A DNA stretch of 64,000 nt. Origin: SVFI01 sp964519385. GTDB taxonomy: Bacteria > Bacillota > Clostridia > Lachnospirales > Lachnospiraceae. Under the pieces are notes generated by a model, which was not told the origin of the DNA, searched no databases, and saw only the letters and a list, made by a program, of their open reading frames with translations. The position numbers and the translations under genes are program-made. Shown piece by piece: positions 26,730-36,307 of the stretch (position 1 is the stretch's first letter; each line of letters begins with the position of its first letter). The DNA is taken from positions 19,697 through 83,696 of the forward strand of contig CAZFLR010000007.1 of NCBI GenBank assembly GCA_964519385.1, in the 5' to 3' direction.

Positions 26730-27248
26730 CTATTGTTTGGCATCAAATCTTCCGGATGAAACACCCATCAGATTCCCGGCATTGACGGCACCTCTGTTAT
26801 ACTCCGCAGTTTCCGGAGCCGCCTTTAAGCCCCGAACGATATTTAAGTCAAATTCCACAAGTTCCAACGCGCTCTCCAGCAATTCTTTGTTTTGTGCATT
26901 GATTCTGATCATATTCTGCGTCGTCTCATGAAGTGCATCCTTCACCGCTGTCAGTCGCCTCTGCTCTGCAGGTCTTCCCGCAAGCATTTCAACGAGTCTG
27001 CCAAGCTTTAATGTATTCACATCCATGTTCATTACATTGGCAATATCCTGCATCGCAACCTCTCTTTGTCTGTCGAGTGCGTTGATGCAATCCACCTGTT
27101 TCTGCTCCTCCTCCGTGATGGCAGATAACTGCGCAATATCATTTGAAACTATAATGCGTGTCTTTTTCATGGATAAATCCAACAGCACTTTGTACTCTCT
27201 ATTCTCTTGTTCCAGAATATCCATCAGATTTTCCATTAAACTTGCCAC
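26730..27248 (-). CDS. flgN: flagellar export chaperone FlgN
   Basis: A 172-residue helical protein with the FlgN pattern: LMDILEQENREYKVLLDLSMKK at 7-28 and a long second helix to about residue 145. FlgN delivers FlgK and FlgL to the export gate, which fits its place directly upstream of them. The start is GTG 27248 with GAGGAC upstream. The C-terminal 25 residues are glycine- and asparagine-rich and probably flexible. Confidence 0.9.
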   Translation of the reverse strand: MASLMENLMDILEQENREYKVLLDLSMKKTRIIVSNDIAQLSAITEEEQKQVDCINALDRQREVAMQDIANVMNMDVNTLKLGRLVEMLAGRPAEQRRLTAVKDALHETTQNMIRINAQNKELLESALELVEFDLNIVRGLKAAPETAEYNRGAVNAGNLMGVSSGRFDAKQ

Positions 27249-27273
27249 TGGTTTGTCCTCATTTCTTAATATC

Positions 27274-27312
27274 TCCCGGTTTTATTCGGGAAGCATGATT
27301 AATTACCATGCT
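27274..27312 (-). other. two small stem-loops between flgM and flgN
   Basis: On the minus strand AGCATG/CATGCT (27292-27297 with 27307-27312) and CCCG/CGGG (27275-27278 with 27287-27290) stand back to back. There is no T-run, so they look like an RNA processing or partial attenuation element separating flgM from the downstream genes. Confidence 0.4.
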
Positions 27313-27317
27313 CCCCC

Positions 27318-27596
27318 TCATCCAAGAATTGAACTGTACTTTTCTAACAGTTTATCTGCAAAATCACTGTCCGAAACATCATACGTTCCATCCTGTACTG
27401 CTGTTTTGATTGAACCGACCAAGTCTTCTCTCATATCCGGTGCCGAAGCCACTGCTTTCTTAGCCACCTGATAATCCTTACCGAAGCTTGAAATCTGTAC
27501 AGCATCTGAAAAACCGGTTTTGGCTGGCTTAGCAGCATTTTTTACCTTTGAATTATTATAAAGCTGCGTCACCTGAGTATAAGCATCTATACGCAT
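27318..27596 (-). CDS. flgM: anti-sigma-28 factor FlgM
   Basis: About 92 residues from ATG 27596 (MRIDAYTQV), preceded by AAGGAGGAG. The C-terminal half has the FlgM sigma-binding pattern, with VKTAVQDGTYDVSDSDF-like spacing (IKTAVQDGTYDVSDSDFAD) and a final helix KLLEKYSSIL. FlgM holds sigma-D inactive until the hook is complete and it is exported. It is the first gene of the late operon and is itself preceded by a sigma-D type promoter. Confidence 0.94.
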   Translation of the reverse strand: MRIDAYTQVTQLYNNSKVKNAAKPAKTGFSDAVQISSFGKDYQVAKKAVASAPDMREDLVGSIKTAVQDGTYDVSDSDFADKLLEKYSSILG

Positions 27597-27629
27597 AAAT
27601 ACTCCTCCTTCCATGGTTTTATACTTAAT

Positions 27630-27656
27630 TTATCGGTATTTTCCCGGGGAACTTTA
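27630..27656 (-). promoter_or_regulatory. sigma-D (sigma-28) type promoter of the flgM operon
   Basis: On the minus strand TAAA (27653-27656), followed by GTT, 16 bases spacing, and CCGATAA (27630-27636). This is the closest match in the window to the TAAA-N15-GCCGATAA consensus. Confidence 0.85.
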
Positions 27657-27663
27657 GGCTTTC

Positions 27664-28713
27664 TTACGAAAATACTCCCATTATTTTGATGTAATCTTCT
27701 GTTTTGTCACGCATGATTTGAAATCCCTGTTCCAATTCCTCCATGGAAAATCTATGGGTTATCATCTGTTCCGGAATTATCTTTTTTTGTGCAAGTAAAT
27801 CCAGTACATAATGCCAGTCATCCTCTGCCTCTCCGGTAAAAGATGAATTCCACGTTCCCTTCACTGTAAGCTGGTTGCGCAGAATCTTCCAGTAGACTGT
27901 TTTTTCTAACGTCATATCCGAATGCGGATTTCCAACCAGCATCACCCTTCCGGCCGGTGCCGTGAGATTGACAGCCCGGGCAAATGTCTCATTTTTTCCA
28001 ACGCACTCAAAAAAGAGGTCCGCGCCTCTTCCTTCTGTGCGTGCAAAAATCCATTCTTCCACATTCTGCGCGCGCATATCACAATAGTTTTCCTCAGATA
28101 TTCCGAGCGAAAACACTCTTTCCCTCTGAAAATCTTTATTCCCGATAACAAGTATATGTTCTGCTCCGGTCTCTCTCAGAAACATAGTAAGAAAAAGCCC
28201 GATGGTTCCAAGTCCGCATACCACAATATAATCATCTTTTTCTGCTCTGAATCCGCGCATGGCATGCGTGGCAACCGCCATAGGCTCCAGCATCGCTGCC
28301 GCTTCATACGAAACACCCTCGGGAAGCTCAATCAGACACTCCTTCGGAACAGCAACATACTCGGCAAAAGCTCCATCCCTTCTCGATCCGAGGTAGTCAT
28401 AATTTCTGCACATTTCATACTGCCTGTTCCTGCAAGGCCCGCACGCTCTGCATGGAATCAGCGGAAATACACCGACTGCCTTATCCAGCCATTTATCTTC
28501 CCCGTCTGCTGCCACCTCAACTACCTTCCCTGAAAATTCGTGCCCAATTACAATCGGATGCCTGTGCGCTCCGGTCTGATAGGCTCTTGGAATATCCGAG
28601 CCGCAAATACCCGCCGCCATCACCTTTACGAGCACCTCTCCTTTTTGCAACGACGGTTTTTCTATCTCTTCCATCTGAAATTGATTGACTCCGCGTAATA
28701 CATATGCTTTCAT
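27664..28713 (-). CDS. zinc-dependent dehydrogenase, probable ribulose-5-phosphate reductase (TarJ-like)
   Basis: A 349-residue medium-chain alcohol dehydrogenase. Zinc and cofactor motifs: AAGICGSDIP near 33-42, GHEFSGKVVEVA near 58-69, four-Cys structural zinc region CRACGPCRNRQYEMC, and a CGLGTIGLF Rossmann motif near 170-178. Sugar-polyol dehydrogenases share this form. The gene overlaps by four bases (ATGA) with an IspD/TarI-type cytidylyltransferase and follows an epimerase, a set that matches CDP-ribitol synthesis in which TarJ reduces ribulose-5-phosphate. A galactitol- or threonine-type dehydrogenase is the alternative. Confidence 0.8.
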   Translation of the reverse strand: MKAYVLRGVNQFQMEEIEKPSLQKGEVLVKVMAAGICGSDIPRAYQTGAHRHPIVIGHEFSGKVVEVAADGEDKWLDKAVGVFPLIPCRACGPCRNRQYEMCRNYDYLGSRRDGAFAEYVAVPKECLIELPEGVSYEAAAMLEPMAVATHAMRGFRAEKDDYIVVCGLGTIGLFLTMFLRETGAEHILVIGNKDFQRERVFSLGISEENYCDMRAQNVEEWIFARTEGRGADLFFECVGKNETFARAVNLTAPAGRVMLVGNPHSDMTLEKTVYWKILRNQLTVKGTWNSSFTGEAEDDWHYVLDLLAQKKIIPEQMITHRFSMEELEQGFQIMRDKTEDYIKIMGVFS

Positions 28714-29396
28714 TTATCTTTCTCCACTAATTGACGAAAACGCTCCAAATCCGCCTGTGTTGTGATTTTAAAATTTTGTTCTTCCCCGAAAACAACAGCT
28801 ATCTCCATGCCGGCCAGAACCGCCGGTTCGCTTGAGCCATTGATTTTCATAATTTCATCCGGCAAAAGTCTCTCGTTTGCCCTGTAATATTTTTCATAAT
28901 GAAACACTTCCGGAGCTTGCCCGGCCACCACCCGGCTCCGATCAAGTAAAGCTGTAATTGTTGTTCCGTCTGCACTCAGATACACCGTATCTTTCATCGG
29001 CAGTACCGGAAGAACTCCGTCATGCTCTTTCGCCTTTGCGAGATACTCTGTAACCATCCCGGCCGTCAAAACCGGTCTTGCCGCATCATGAATAAACACC
29101 CTGGTGTCGGGTTCTGCCAAAAAACGAACATCACAAAGTGCATTCCAAACAGAAAGCTGTCGGTTAGCTCCAGGTAACGAAAATCCTCTTACCTTCTTCA
29201 TGCATACACTCTTCTTTATGTAGTCACGCCAAACCTCATCTGCCACAATCCATATAACATCAATCTGAGGATGTCTGTCCAGAACCTCTATGCTGTATCC
29301 GATAATCGGCTTTCCATTCACTTCGATATACTGTTTCGGCATATCACCGCCGAGGCGGGTTCCGGTTCCCCCGGCTAAAATAATTGCTATGTTCAT
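28710..29396 (-). CDS. IspD/TarI family cytidylyltransferase
   Basis: A 228-residue enzyme: LAGGTGTRLGGDMPKQ at 8-23, HDAARPVLTAGMV near 108-120 and AGQAPEVFHYE near 165-175. The family comprises MEP cytidylyltransferase IspD (isoprenoids) and TarI (ribitol-5-phosphate, teichoic acids). The overlap with a TarJ-type dehydrogenase and the adjoining surface polysaccharide genes favour TarI activity, giving CDP-ribitol. IspD itself cannot be excluded on sequence alone. Ribosome site CAGGAG. Confidence 0.85.
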   Translation of the reverse strand: MNIAIILAGGTGTRLGGDMPKQYIEVNGKPIIGYSIEVLDRHPQIDVIWIVADEVWRDYIKKSVCMKKVRGFSLPGANRQLSVWNALCDVRFLAEPDTRVFIHDAARPVLTAGMVTEYLAKAKEHDGVLPVLPMKDTVYLSADGTTITALLDRSRVVAGQAPEVFHYEKYYRANERLLPDEIMKINGSSEPAVLAGMEIAVVFGEEQNFKITTQADLERFRQLVEKDK

Positions 29397-29452
29397 AGGT
29401 ACTCCTGTTGATTAAGCCCGCTCCCCGCTATGTCTTCGGGCAATAACGAAAA

Positions 29453-30115
29453 CTAAAATTTCAACTTATGTATGTCTGCCAGCACTTCCCCATAGGTCTT
29501 TTCTTTTCCAAACAATAGTGTTGTACCGAGAACGAAACCATTCACACCTTTTGGCGCATATTCCATGATTTTTTCTGCACTGCATGCGCCGTCCCAATAA
29601 ATATCAAAATCCATTTCTTCCCGCAGCTCCAGCAACTGATCGATTTTCTTTCCGACATACGGAAGATACATCTGCCCGGCGTTTCCCGGATTCACTGACA
29701 TAACAAGCACTCTTTTAACAATTGTGAGCATCATCATCACCGTCTCTACACTGGTCCCCGGATTGATTGCAATCCCCGGAACCATGCCTGCATCAATAAT
29801 CTTCTGCAATGTCGTAGAAGGATGATATTCCGCTTCCGGATGAATATATACCGTGTCTCCCGGACGCAGTTTATTCAAAAACAAATGAATATTATTATTC
29901 GGATGCTCAATCATCAGATGTACATCAAGCGGCTTCTTCGTCGCGCCTGCAATAAATGCCATATCGTTCAGTGACATGGCAAAATTCGGGACATATCGTC
30001 CGTCCATAATATCTATATGAAACGAATCTATCCCACCTTTGTCCAACTCCTGTACTTCCTTTTCCAGATTACCGTAATTAGCACACATCATAGATGCTGT
30101 CAATTCAAAATTCAC
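29453..30115 (-). CDS. ribulose-phosphate 3-epimerase family protein
   Basis: A TIM-barrel epimerase of about 220 residues: the conserved FHIDIMDGRYVPNFAMS, LDVHLMIEHP and SVNPGNAGQ motifs are all present; GNAGQ stands where Rpe usually has GFGGQ. The role would be interconversion of ribulose-5-phosphate with xylulose-5-phosphate or an allulose-6-phosphate type reaction. I prefer the GTG start at 30115, preceded by AGGGGG, since the family begins only a few residues before the first strand (ELTASMM); in-frame starts at 30142 and 30157 are possible. Next to TarI/TarJ-like genes it could supply ribulose-5-phosphate for CDP-ribitol (inference). Confidence 0.83.
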   Translation of the reverse strand: MNFELTASMMCANYGNLEKEVQELDKGGIDSFHIDIMDGRYVPNFAMSLNDMAFIAGATKKPLDVHLMIEHPNNNIHLFLNKLRPGDTVYIHPEAEYHPSTTLQKIIDAGMVPGIAINPGTSVETVMMMLTIVKRVLVMSVNPGNAGQMYLPYVGKKIDQLLELREEMDFDIYWDGACSAEKIMEYAPKGVNGFVLGTTLLFGKEKTYGEVLADIHKLKF

Positions 30116-30147
30116 ACAATTCCCCCTATTCTCTTTTGCCATATCGC

Positions 30148-30472
30148 CTACCGGCACTTTTCCATCTCCGACTCAAACGCAGCCATATCCATTCCAACTT
30201 CTTTCGCTGCTTCACTCACTTTCTTTTACTCTTTCTGTGTATGAATTCCTATACCTTTCATCTTTTGTAAACACGGACAGAGAATCCAGCACCGCCTCTA
30301 TGTGGCGTACTCTTGCCGCCTGATTCGTCCTCAAGGTATCTACACCAAGCCTTCTATCTTTAAAAAAACGAGCAACAAACTTAAAATCACTTGTAAACTG
30401 CTCTATTATATTATCGCTCAAAAAGGCGATATCGTAAACCCGTATTTTATAATCTTCCACATACTTTTTCAT
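30148..30472 (-). pseudogene. small helical protein, apparently frameshifted
   Basis: An 86-residue frame (stop at 30212) begins MKKYVEDYKIRVYDI and is helical and charged; I do not recognise it. Immediately at its end another frame carries on with a plausible helical tail, SEAAKEVGMDMAAFESEMEK, up to a stop at 30148-30150. Removing a single A from the A4 or A3 run near 30223-30230 would join both into one protein of about 108 residues. It is either a broken gene, a sequencing error or a short gene with a second overlapping frame. It precedes the epimerase gene on the same strand. Confidence 0.45.
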
Positions 30473-30561
30473 TTAAACCCTTTTATATTTCATTGTAAAT
30501 TGGAAAATAAATGATGTTAAATAATGATTGAAATAGAATTGTAATTTGAAATTAAATATGA

Positions 30562-30593
30562 TTTTCGCATCCGCACAATCGCGGATGCGAAAT
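30562..30593. other. 12-base-pair inverted repeat downstream of the surface protein gene
   Basis: Arms TTTCGCATCCGC (30563-30574) and GCGGATGCGAAA (30581-30592) with loop ACAATC. No T-run follows on either strand. It lies about 80 bases beyond the stop at 30672 in an AT-rich gap, so an atypical terminator or an mRNA end-stabilising hairpin is likeliest. Confidence 0.55.
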
Positions 30594-30671
30594 AGTTATG
30601 TCTATGATTATAACTTAATTTCATATAGTGTCAAGTGACTATTGTCAGGAATCTGTAATGAAAGGCCCCTC

Positions 30672-33600
30672 TTATTTTTTCACTTTCGCTTTGGACGATA
30701 GTCCCTTATTCTTAAACAGCTTCTTATATGCTGCCAGCTTCTTCTTAGGCACTTTGATGGTCAGCTTAGAATAATTTTTACCTCCGGCTCCCTTCCATGC
30801 CCCTGCTCCCACATTTTTCGCTGTCAGCTTCGTGGTATTGACTGTAACCGTTTTCAGTGATTTACAGTTAAAAAAAGCTTTTTTTCCGATTTTTCCGACA
30901 TTTTTCCCAATCACTACCGAAGTTAACTTTTTATTATTTGCAAACGCATTATTGGCAATAGAGGTTACCTTATAGGTAACTCCATCCACTTTTATTGTCG
31001 CAGGTATGACTATTTTTTTGGCTTTTTTATCTGCAGGTGTCTTAAATTCCACCTCTGACCCCTGTTTCGTAACTCTGTAAAAAGCCTTTCCATCCGGTGA
31101 TTTGAATGTCGTTCCCTTTTTCGGTAACGGCAATATAGCGATTTCTTCTGTCTTCTTCTCACCACAAATCTTACAGGTATAGGTTTTCACACCTGCTGCA
31201 GTCGTCGTTGCTTTGCGGGTAACAACACCGCCGTCCCACGTATGCGACGTTAATTTCGGAATGTCAGCCACGTCCTTCAACGATTTATCGTTTCCGTAAA
31301 CAGCCGTATAAGTAGTAATTCCCATTGACTTACACGTTGCCGGTACCTTTATTTTACCGGTTACCTCACAGCTTGTTTCTGCTGTATGAGAACTGTCTCT
31401 CTTGCATATCAACTGTGCCACACAGCCTTTTCCATCTGCAGACCACACAAATAATGCTTTGTATTCATGTCCAAGTGCTCCGGCTGATACCTGTTTTTTT
31501 ATCGTCTTATGACATATGTCACAATCGACATGTCCCCTTCCGCCTTCCTCACAGGTCGGCATCACATCATCTGCAGCATCAAAGAGCAGTTCTCCCTCTG
31601 TATGGGCAGCTCTGTAAATCCGAATCTGTATACTTTCGTTTTGATAATTCCCTGCATCATCGCCAATATATTCTGCCGTGTCCATCACTCCACTGCCTGC
31701 AACAAGCACATCATCCCTCGCAGCAACCGGCCACTGCCAGCCTGTAGGAAGGGACACATCACCTACATACTCTGTACCACACGACACATGGAGTTCTGCC
31801 TTAGGCATATCAGGTGCATTCTCCGCTTTGTTTACACGGATAACGATTGTTTTATGTGCAGAAGAATAATTTTCGGTCTCCGTTGCCGAAATCTTCACCG
31901 TGGCACTTCCTGCTGCCAAAATCGTAATTGCCCCGCTTGCTTTATTCACGGAAATTACATCTTCACCCTCTAAAATTTCATACGATAAAGTTCCGTCCCC
32001 GTTCGTCTGCGCTTCAATCTGCTTATTTACATCTCCATAAGTGAATTCGAGATTCTCAGCAGTGATACTCTGTGAATACTTTTCTGCGACCGTCAATGTA
32101 CCATTCTTATATGTAAAAGTATAATTATCTGACTCCGCCGGTCCGGTAATTTCAATAGGGTAGGTTCCGATTGTCATATCTGTTGCGCAGGAAATAATCG
32201 GAACAAAATCAATGGTTTCGCCATTGACAAGACCGCTAATCTTATAGGTGTATTCCGGACGTTGCTCCATATCTTTTACATATTTATCATCCGCAGTAAT
32301 CGTCACCGGTGCCTTTGTAATGGAATAAATATAAACCGGAAGCTGCCCGGACCACTCTGTATTATCCGGATCTGTAAGCGTCACTATCGCATCATAAGTT
32401 CCGACTGCTGTTTTCGTCACATTTGTCACCTGATAATCATCCGTTCCTGCCAGCACATAGGTCTGTGGCACTCCTTTATAAACAAATACATTCTCCTGAT
32501 TCACCCGCGGAGGCACAATCTTTTTCTTGTTTACATTCACCGATATCGTCTTATCCTTAGACATATAATTCGCCGTTCCCGCAAGTACAATTTTCACACT
32601 GGCACTTCCGGCCTTTAAAATGGTGATTTTCCCTGTTGTTTCATCCACCGAAATCACATCCGTGCCTTCCGTCACCGCATACGAAAATTTTCCTCCGCTT
32701 ACCGCCGATGCCACAACAGCCCCATCCGTATCTCCGTATGTCAACTCGATATCCGAAGCCTCAATATCATAATATAATTTTTTGTCAATGGTAGCCTTTG
32801 CAATATATGTATTTGTTTGTAACGAATAATTTTCATTTAACAGATTTACCTTAACCGTTACATCCTTATCAACCCCTGCATTGGCATCTGAAAACTCTGC
32901 AGTCGCCGTATAATCCTTCCCCATGGTAAATGTATCCTGTGCATCGTCAAAAGTTACCGAAGTCACTTCCGCATTCCCGGTTCCATCATACTCTTTCGGC
33001 AAAACCCGTGCACCGGAGATGGTAATTGGCTTTGGAAGCACCGTAACAGATACCGTTACCGGATCTGCATAGTAAGTATAGGTGTTATCCGGAACAAACT
33101 GCGCGGTAAAAGCTTTTGTTCCCACTGTTCCTACAGACAAGGTGTCATCCTCCCACACCCATCTTCCGCCACTCACAGTCGAAAGCTGTACATCCGCAAG
33201 GGTTTCACCATAAACCGCAGCTTCTGCCACAGGAGCTTTTGCATGGTTCACAAATTGTCCGAGAATTCCATAAAAGAAATAATCCTTTTCTTCCTCTCCC
33301 ACCTTCACATGATTCACATCTTCGATGGAAAGATAAGCATATATCTCCTTCTCCGTTCCGTGTTTTTTCGGATAAGCTTTTCCGTTAATCAGGACCTCTG
33401 ATTCTCCATCCGTTGCAATCATCAACGGCATAACTCCTTCTCCGTCGGAATTTACGGCAACGGTACTTTCATGCAGACCTGTCTTGAGAGAACCTCCGTC
33501 AATCACCAGTCTTGATATCGTATATCCCGGCATTGCCCTTGATACGCCGATACCATCTGCATATTCCGTTGGCAAAGCCGTAATCACACCATCTTTAATC

Positions 33601-34151
33601 TTTATATTCTCCGTACTGCTTACATCGTCTGCTCCGATTCCTGCTGCCAGATTACCTCCGACTGCTTTCAAACTACCAGTTCCTTTAAGAACCAGCATTC
33701 CGATTTCCTCTCCGGTTCCGTTTTTTTGCAAAGCCGCTGCGTAAGGAGAAGCTTTCAGAACATTATCTCCCTCCAGCGTAATCGTTACATTCCCCGCACT
33801 TCCATCCGCAATCTCAACCGCGGCCAAATACTCCGTACTCTGCCCCGACAAGTCAATCGACACATCGGAAAGGGTAAGATTCACCGACACTCCGTCCGCT
33901 ACTAAAATCTGATGCTCCGTCGTAGTTCCCGTAACCTTCACATTCTGATTTTCCGTATAGGAATAGGTTTCCTCCCCGTACTGAATCGTATCTCTGCCAA
34001 TTATAACGCTGCCCTGCGCAATATTCATTGCTGTTCCTTCATAAGAAACCGCCCCCTGTGTTTCCGTCGCATTGCTGCTGACAGGAAAATTCCCCACGAC
34101 TAACATCGCGCACAAAAGCACAGACAACATCCTCTTCATACAAGTTTTCAT
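30672..34151 (-). CDS. large secreted surface protein with Ig-like, YDG/MBG and BspA-type LRR segments
   Basis: An 1159-residue protein with a signal peptide (about 1-28, cleavage near SSNATE). In order: a beta-helical carbohydrate-binding-like segment (about 35-240) with repeated GxGxL turns; a YDG-type region around LPKEYDGTGNAEVTSV; two Ig-like repeats, each starting LTYGD/FTYGD and ending in KTI.V.VNK; an MBG-type repeat; a Cys-pair segment (CDICHKT, CKICGEKKTE); and a C-terminal BspA-type leucine-rich part (IPATIKVDGVTYKVTSIANNAF). There is no LPxTG or wall-binding repeat; the very basic Lys-rich end may bind anionic wall polymers. Role: adhesion or glycan binding (inference). Confidence 0.85.
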   Translation of the reverse strand: MKTCMKRMLSVLLCAMLVVGNFPVSSNATETQGAVSYEGTAMNIAQGSVIIGRDTIQYGEETYSYTENQNVKVTGTTTEHQILVADGVSVNLTLSDVSIDLSGQSTEYLAAVEIADGSAGNVTITLEGDNVLKASPYAAALQKNGTGEEIGMLVLKGTGSLKAVGGNLAAGIGADDVSSTENIKIKDGVITALPTEYADGIGVSRAMPGYTISRLVIDGGSLKTGLHESTVAVNSDGEGVMPLMIATDGESEVLINGKAYPKKHGTEKEIYAYLSIEDVNHVKVGEEEKDYFFYGILGQFVNHAKAPVAEAAVYGETLADVQLSTVSGGRWVWEDDTLSVGTVGTKAFTAQFVPDNTYTYYADPVTVSVTVLPKPITISGARVLPKEYDGTGNAEVTSVTFDDAQDTFTMGKDYTATAEFSDANAGVDKDVTVKVNLLNENYSLQTNTYIAKATIDKKLYYDIEASDIELTYGDTDGAVVASAVSGGKFSYAVTEGTDVISVDETTGKITILKAGSASVKIVLAGTANYMSKDKTISVNVNKKKIVPPRVNQENVFVYKGVPQTYVLAGTDDYQVTNVTKTAVGTYDAIVTLTDPDNTEWSGQLPVYIYSITKAPVTITADDKYVKDMEQRPEYTYKISGLVNGETIDFVPIISCATDMTIGTYPIEITGPAESDNYTFTYKNGTLTVAEKYSQSITAENLEFTYGDVNKQIEAQTNGDGTLSYEILEGEDVISVNKASGAITILAAGSATVKISATETENYSSAHKTIVIRVNKAENAPDMPKAELHVSCGTEYVGDVSLPTGWQWPVAARDDVLVAGSGVMDTAEYIGDDAGNYQNESIQIRIYRAAHTEGELLFDAADDVMPTCEEGGRGHVDCDICHKTIKKQVSAGALGHEYKALFVWSADGKGCVAQLICKRDSSHTAETSCEVTGKIKVPATCKSMGITTYTAVYGNDKSLKDVADIPKLTSHTWDGGVVTRKATTTAAGVKTYTCKICGEKKTEEIAILPLPKKGTTFKSPDGKAFYRVTKQGSEVEFKTPADKKAKKIVIPATIKVDGVTYKVTSIANNAFANNKKLTSVVIGKNVGKIGKKAFFNCKSLKTVTVNTTKLTAKNVGAGAWKGAGGKNYSKLTIKVPKKKLAAYKKLFKNKGLSSKAKVKK

Positions 34152-34220
34152 GTCCGAATCCTCTCATCTCATTCATAAATATAGTAGTTATTCTTGTAAC
34201 GCAGAAATCAACCGACAACT

Positions 34221-36293
34221 TTATTCCATCACGTCTCTGATATCCGTCATGCGATTAAAAAAGGGGTCTTCCACTGTCAGAGCCAAAAAATCCCTGTCTT
34301 TAATCTCCACATTTGTAATCAGTGCCAGCAAGGTCTCATCGAGTTTCTTGTTTACCCCTCTCGCCTTTCCCGGAAGAATAGATATGTATGTTTTAAAATA
34401 ATCCAGAATTCCTTCCTGTGCCCTTCCGAAACAACGAATATCTTTCTCACTTCTGGTCTCCTCCGCATAAACAGCCTCTCCTTCAGGCGTAAACTCCGAT
34501 ATCGACGGATGTGGTGCCGTCAGTATTGTCTCTAATATGTAGTAATGTTCAAAAATTGCACTCTCATTCTTTTCCGTTTCCCCATAAAACGGTTCTATAT
34601 CGATACCTTTATCCCTCATAAACTCAGGTTCCGGCTGCAGGAAATATAATCCCTTCAAAGGATTGTCCAAAAGCTTTTGCAGGTATAACTGCGTCGTTCC
34701 CTTCGCTACGAAATCAAAAATTGCAACCTCGCCTTGCGGATATCCCAGTTTCTCAATATACTTCCTGTAATTTTTCTTCTGTCGCGATGCCTTTTCCAAT
34801 ATCGCATCCCTATATTGCATCAAACCGCTTTCCTCATCCGGCGCACCATCCCCGCACGGCTCTAGTCCGAACCGCACTTTCAGACATTCCTGTGATGTCC
34901 CGGAAAATTTCATACTGTTCACATACAGAATATCCTCTTCTGTCTCCATACCGGCACGAATCGCCGCCGTTCGCGAGGTTAGAAAATAACGGACTCTTTT
35001 CCCCTCCGGCTCCAGTGCATCATACATTTTTTTTATTACATAACCGTCGCGGGCACAAAGCCAGATATCCCCGATTCCTCTTTTGGTCGTAATTTCATCC
35101 ATCCATAATACAAAATCGGTAATCATCGCTCCACAGAGTAAATATCCGATATCATATGTGTCCTCTATCTCAAGACTTCTGTTTTCCGTTTCAAAACAAA
35201 ACGGATTATTCATCATTCGGGAGACAAACATGCCTATCTTTGTTCTGTCCGCCAACGTATTGGTCATATCCTCAGTTCCGAGACTTCCCAGTGCCTCAAA
35301 CAATTCCATTCCGCTATGCAACCGGAATGTCTGAATTCTGCATTTTTCTGCCGGGAGAATATCTGCCGAGATATCATCGCCAATATGCAGATACACATCT
35401 GCTTTCACACGTTCCTTATACCGCTGAAACAGTTCCTGCGTTTTTCCCGTCTTTTCTTCGCTTGAAACAAGCAGACTGCTATAACCGGAAATTCCGCACA
35501 ATTCCAAAAGCGTTTCAATCTGTTCCCGACTATAATAAGTATCAGTGATAATATAAACCGGTTTGCCGAGCCTGACAATTCTCTTCAGGATTTCGACCGT
35601 TTCCCGTCGCGGAAGAACTACCTGCTGTTCTATCTCCCACTCTGTTTCTGCTGCCTTTTCCGGAGAAACATCCACATTGCCGTCCAACATCTGTATTGCT
35701 CGTTCATATATTTGTTCCAGTGTCGGTGCTTCTGTCTTGGACAATTCCTTTTCTGCTGCCAGCCTTGCATTCTCCAGCTCTCCCGGATGAAATCCTTTCT
35801 CCTCAAGGGAAAGCTTAACCAGCTCAAAAATATCCGTATACGAATATAAGCATCTGGTAACCAGCGTATCAAACAAATCAAAGCTCACCACGTCCGCACT
35901 GTGTATTTTTTCCAAAAGCTGTTTCTTCGTCGATGCTTCAAAGTCACGGAAATTATAAATTATGCGATTAGAAATAAGCAAATCTTTTCCCCTGACATCA
36001 AACAAAGCAATTCCTTGCTCGGTACACATTTCTCCGATACGCCTTTTAATCGCTTTACAGGATCCCGGACGCGCCACTACAATAATCAGCTTCACCCGCG
36101 CTTTTACCGCATCATCAAAAGACACTATCTTCTTTCCGTACAACATTCCCGAATCCGTGAACCCATCCAGCAGACCAAAGATGTCAAATTCGTTATCCAA
36201 AGCTGCAATGACTTTTTCCGTCTCGGTTCCCAGACCGTACAGGGCAATTCTTTCCTTCCTGTATGCACTTAATACTTCCAGTAGTTTTTCCAT
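34221..36293 (-). CDS. HAD-superfamily protein with N-terminal Rossmann-like module
   Basis: A 690-residue protein. The N-terminus (about 14-100) has a Rossmann-like pattern, RIALYGLGTETEKVI followed by FGLLDGF and IIVVARPGS. From about residue 133 a HAD domain starts with SFDLFDTLVTR (nucleophile Asp) and continues through VYIITDTYYS and LHIGDDISADI. The C-terminal 350 residues are typical of the COG5610-type HAD proteins of surface polysaccharide loci (LTSRTAAIRAG, FDFVAKGTTQLY). It is the last gene of the eight-gene operon, 15 bases after the Stealth gene. Substrate unknown. Confidence 0.75.
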   Translation of the reverse strand: MEKLLEVLSAYRKERIALYGLGTETEKVIAALDNEFDIFGLLDGFTDSGMLYGKKIVSFDDAVKARVKLIIVVARPGSCKAIKRRIGEMCTEQGIALFDVRGKDLLISNRIIYNFRDFEASTKKQLLEKIHSADVVSFDLFDTLVTRCLYSYTDIFELVKLSLEEKGFHPGELENARLAAEKELSKTEAPTLEQIYERAIQMLDGNVDVSPEKAAETEWEIEQQVVLPRRETVEILKRIVRLGKPVYIITDTYYSREQIETLLELCGISGYSSLLVSSEEKTGKTQELFQRYKERVKADVYLHIGDDISADILPAEKCRIQTFRLHSGMELFEALGSLGTEDMTNTLADRTKIGMFVSRMMNNPFCFETENRSLEIEDTYDIGYLLCGAMITDFVLWMDEITTKRGIGDIWLCARDGYVIKKMYDALEPEGKRVRYFLTSRTAAIRAGMETEEDILYVNSMKFSGTSQECLKVRFGLEPCGDGAPDEESGLMQYRDAILEKASRQKKNYRKYIEKLGYPQGEVAIFDFVAKGTTQLYLQKLLDNPLKGLYFLQPEPEFMRDKGIDIEPFYGETEKNESAIFEHYYILETILTAPHPSISEFTPEGEAVYAEETRSEKDIRCFGRAQEGILDYFKTYISILPGKARGVNKKLDETLLALITNVEIKDRDFLALTVEDPFFNRMTDIRDVME

Positions 36294-36307
36294 AGTCTCC
36301 CCTTCCG

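Noticed and set aside
30562..30593. Strong inverted repeat considered as an intrinsic terminator or CRISPR-like repeat
   Set aside because: There is no T-run on either side and it occurs once only; recorded just as a hairpin.
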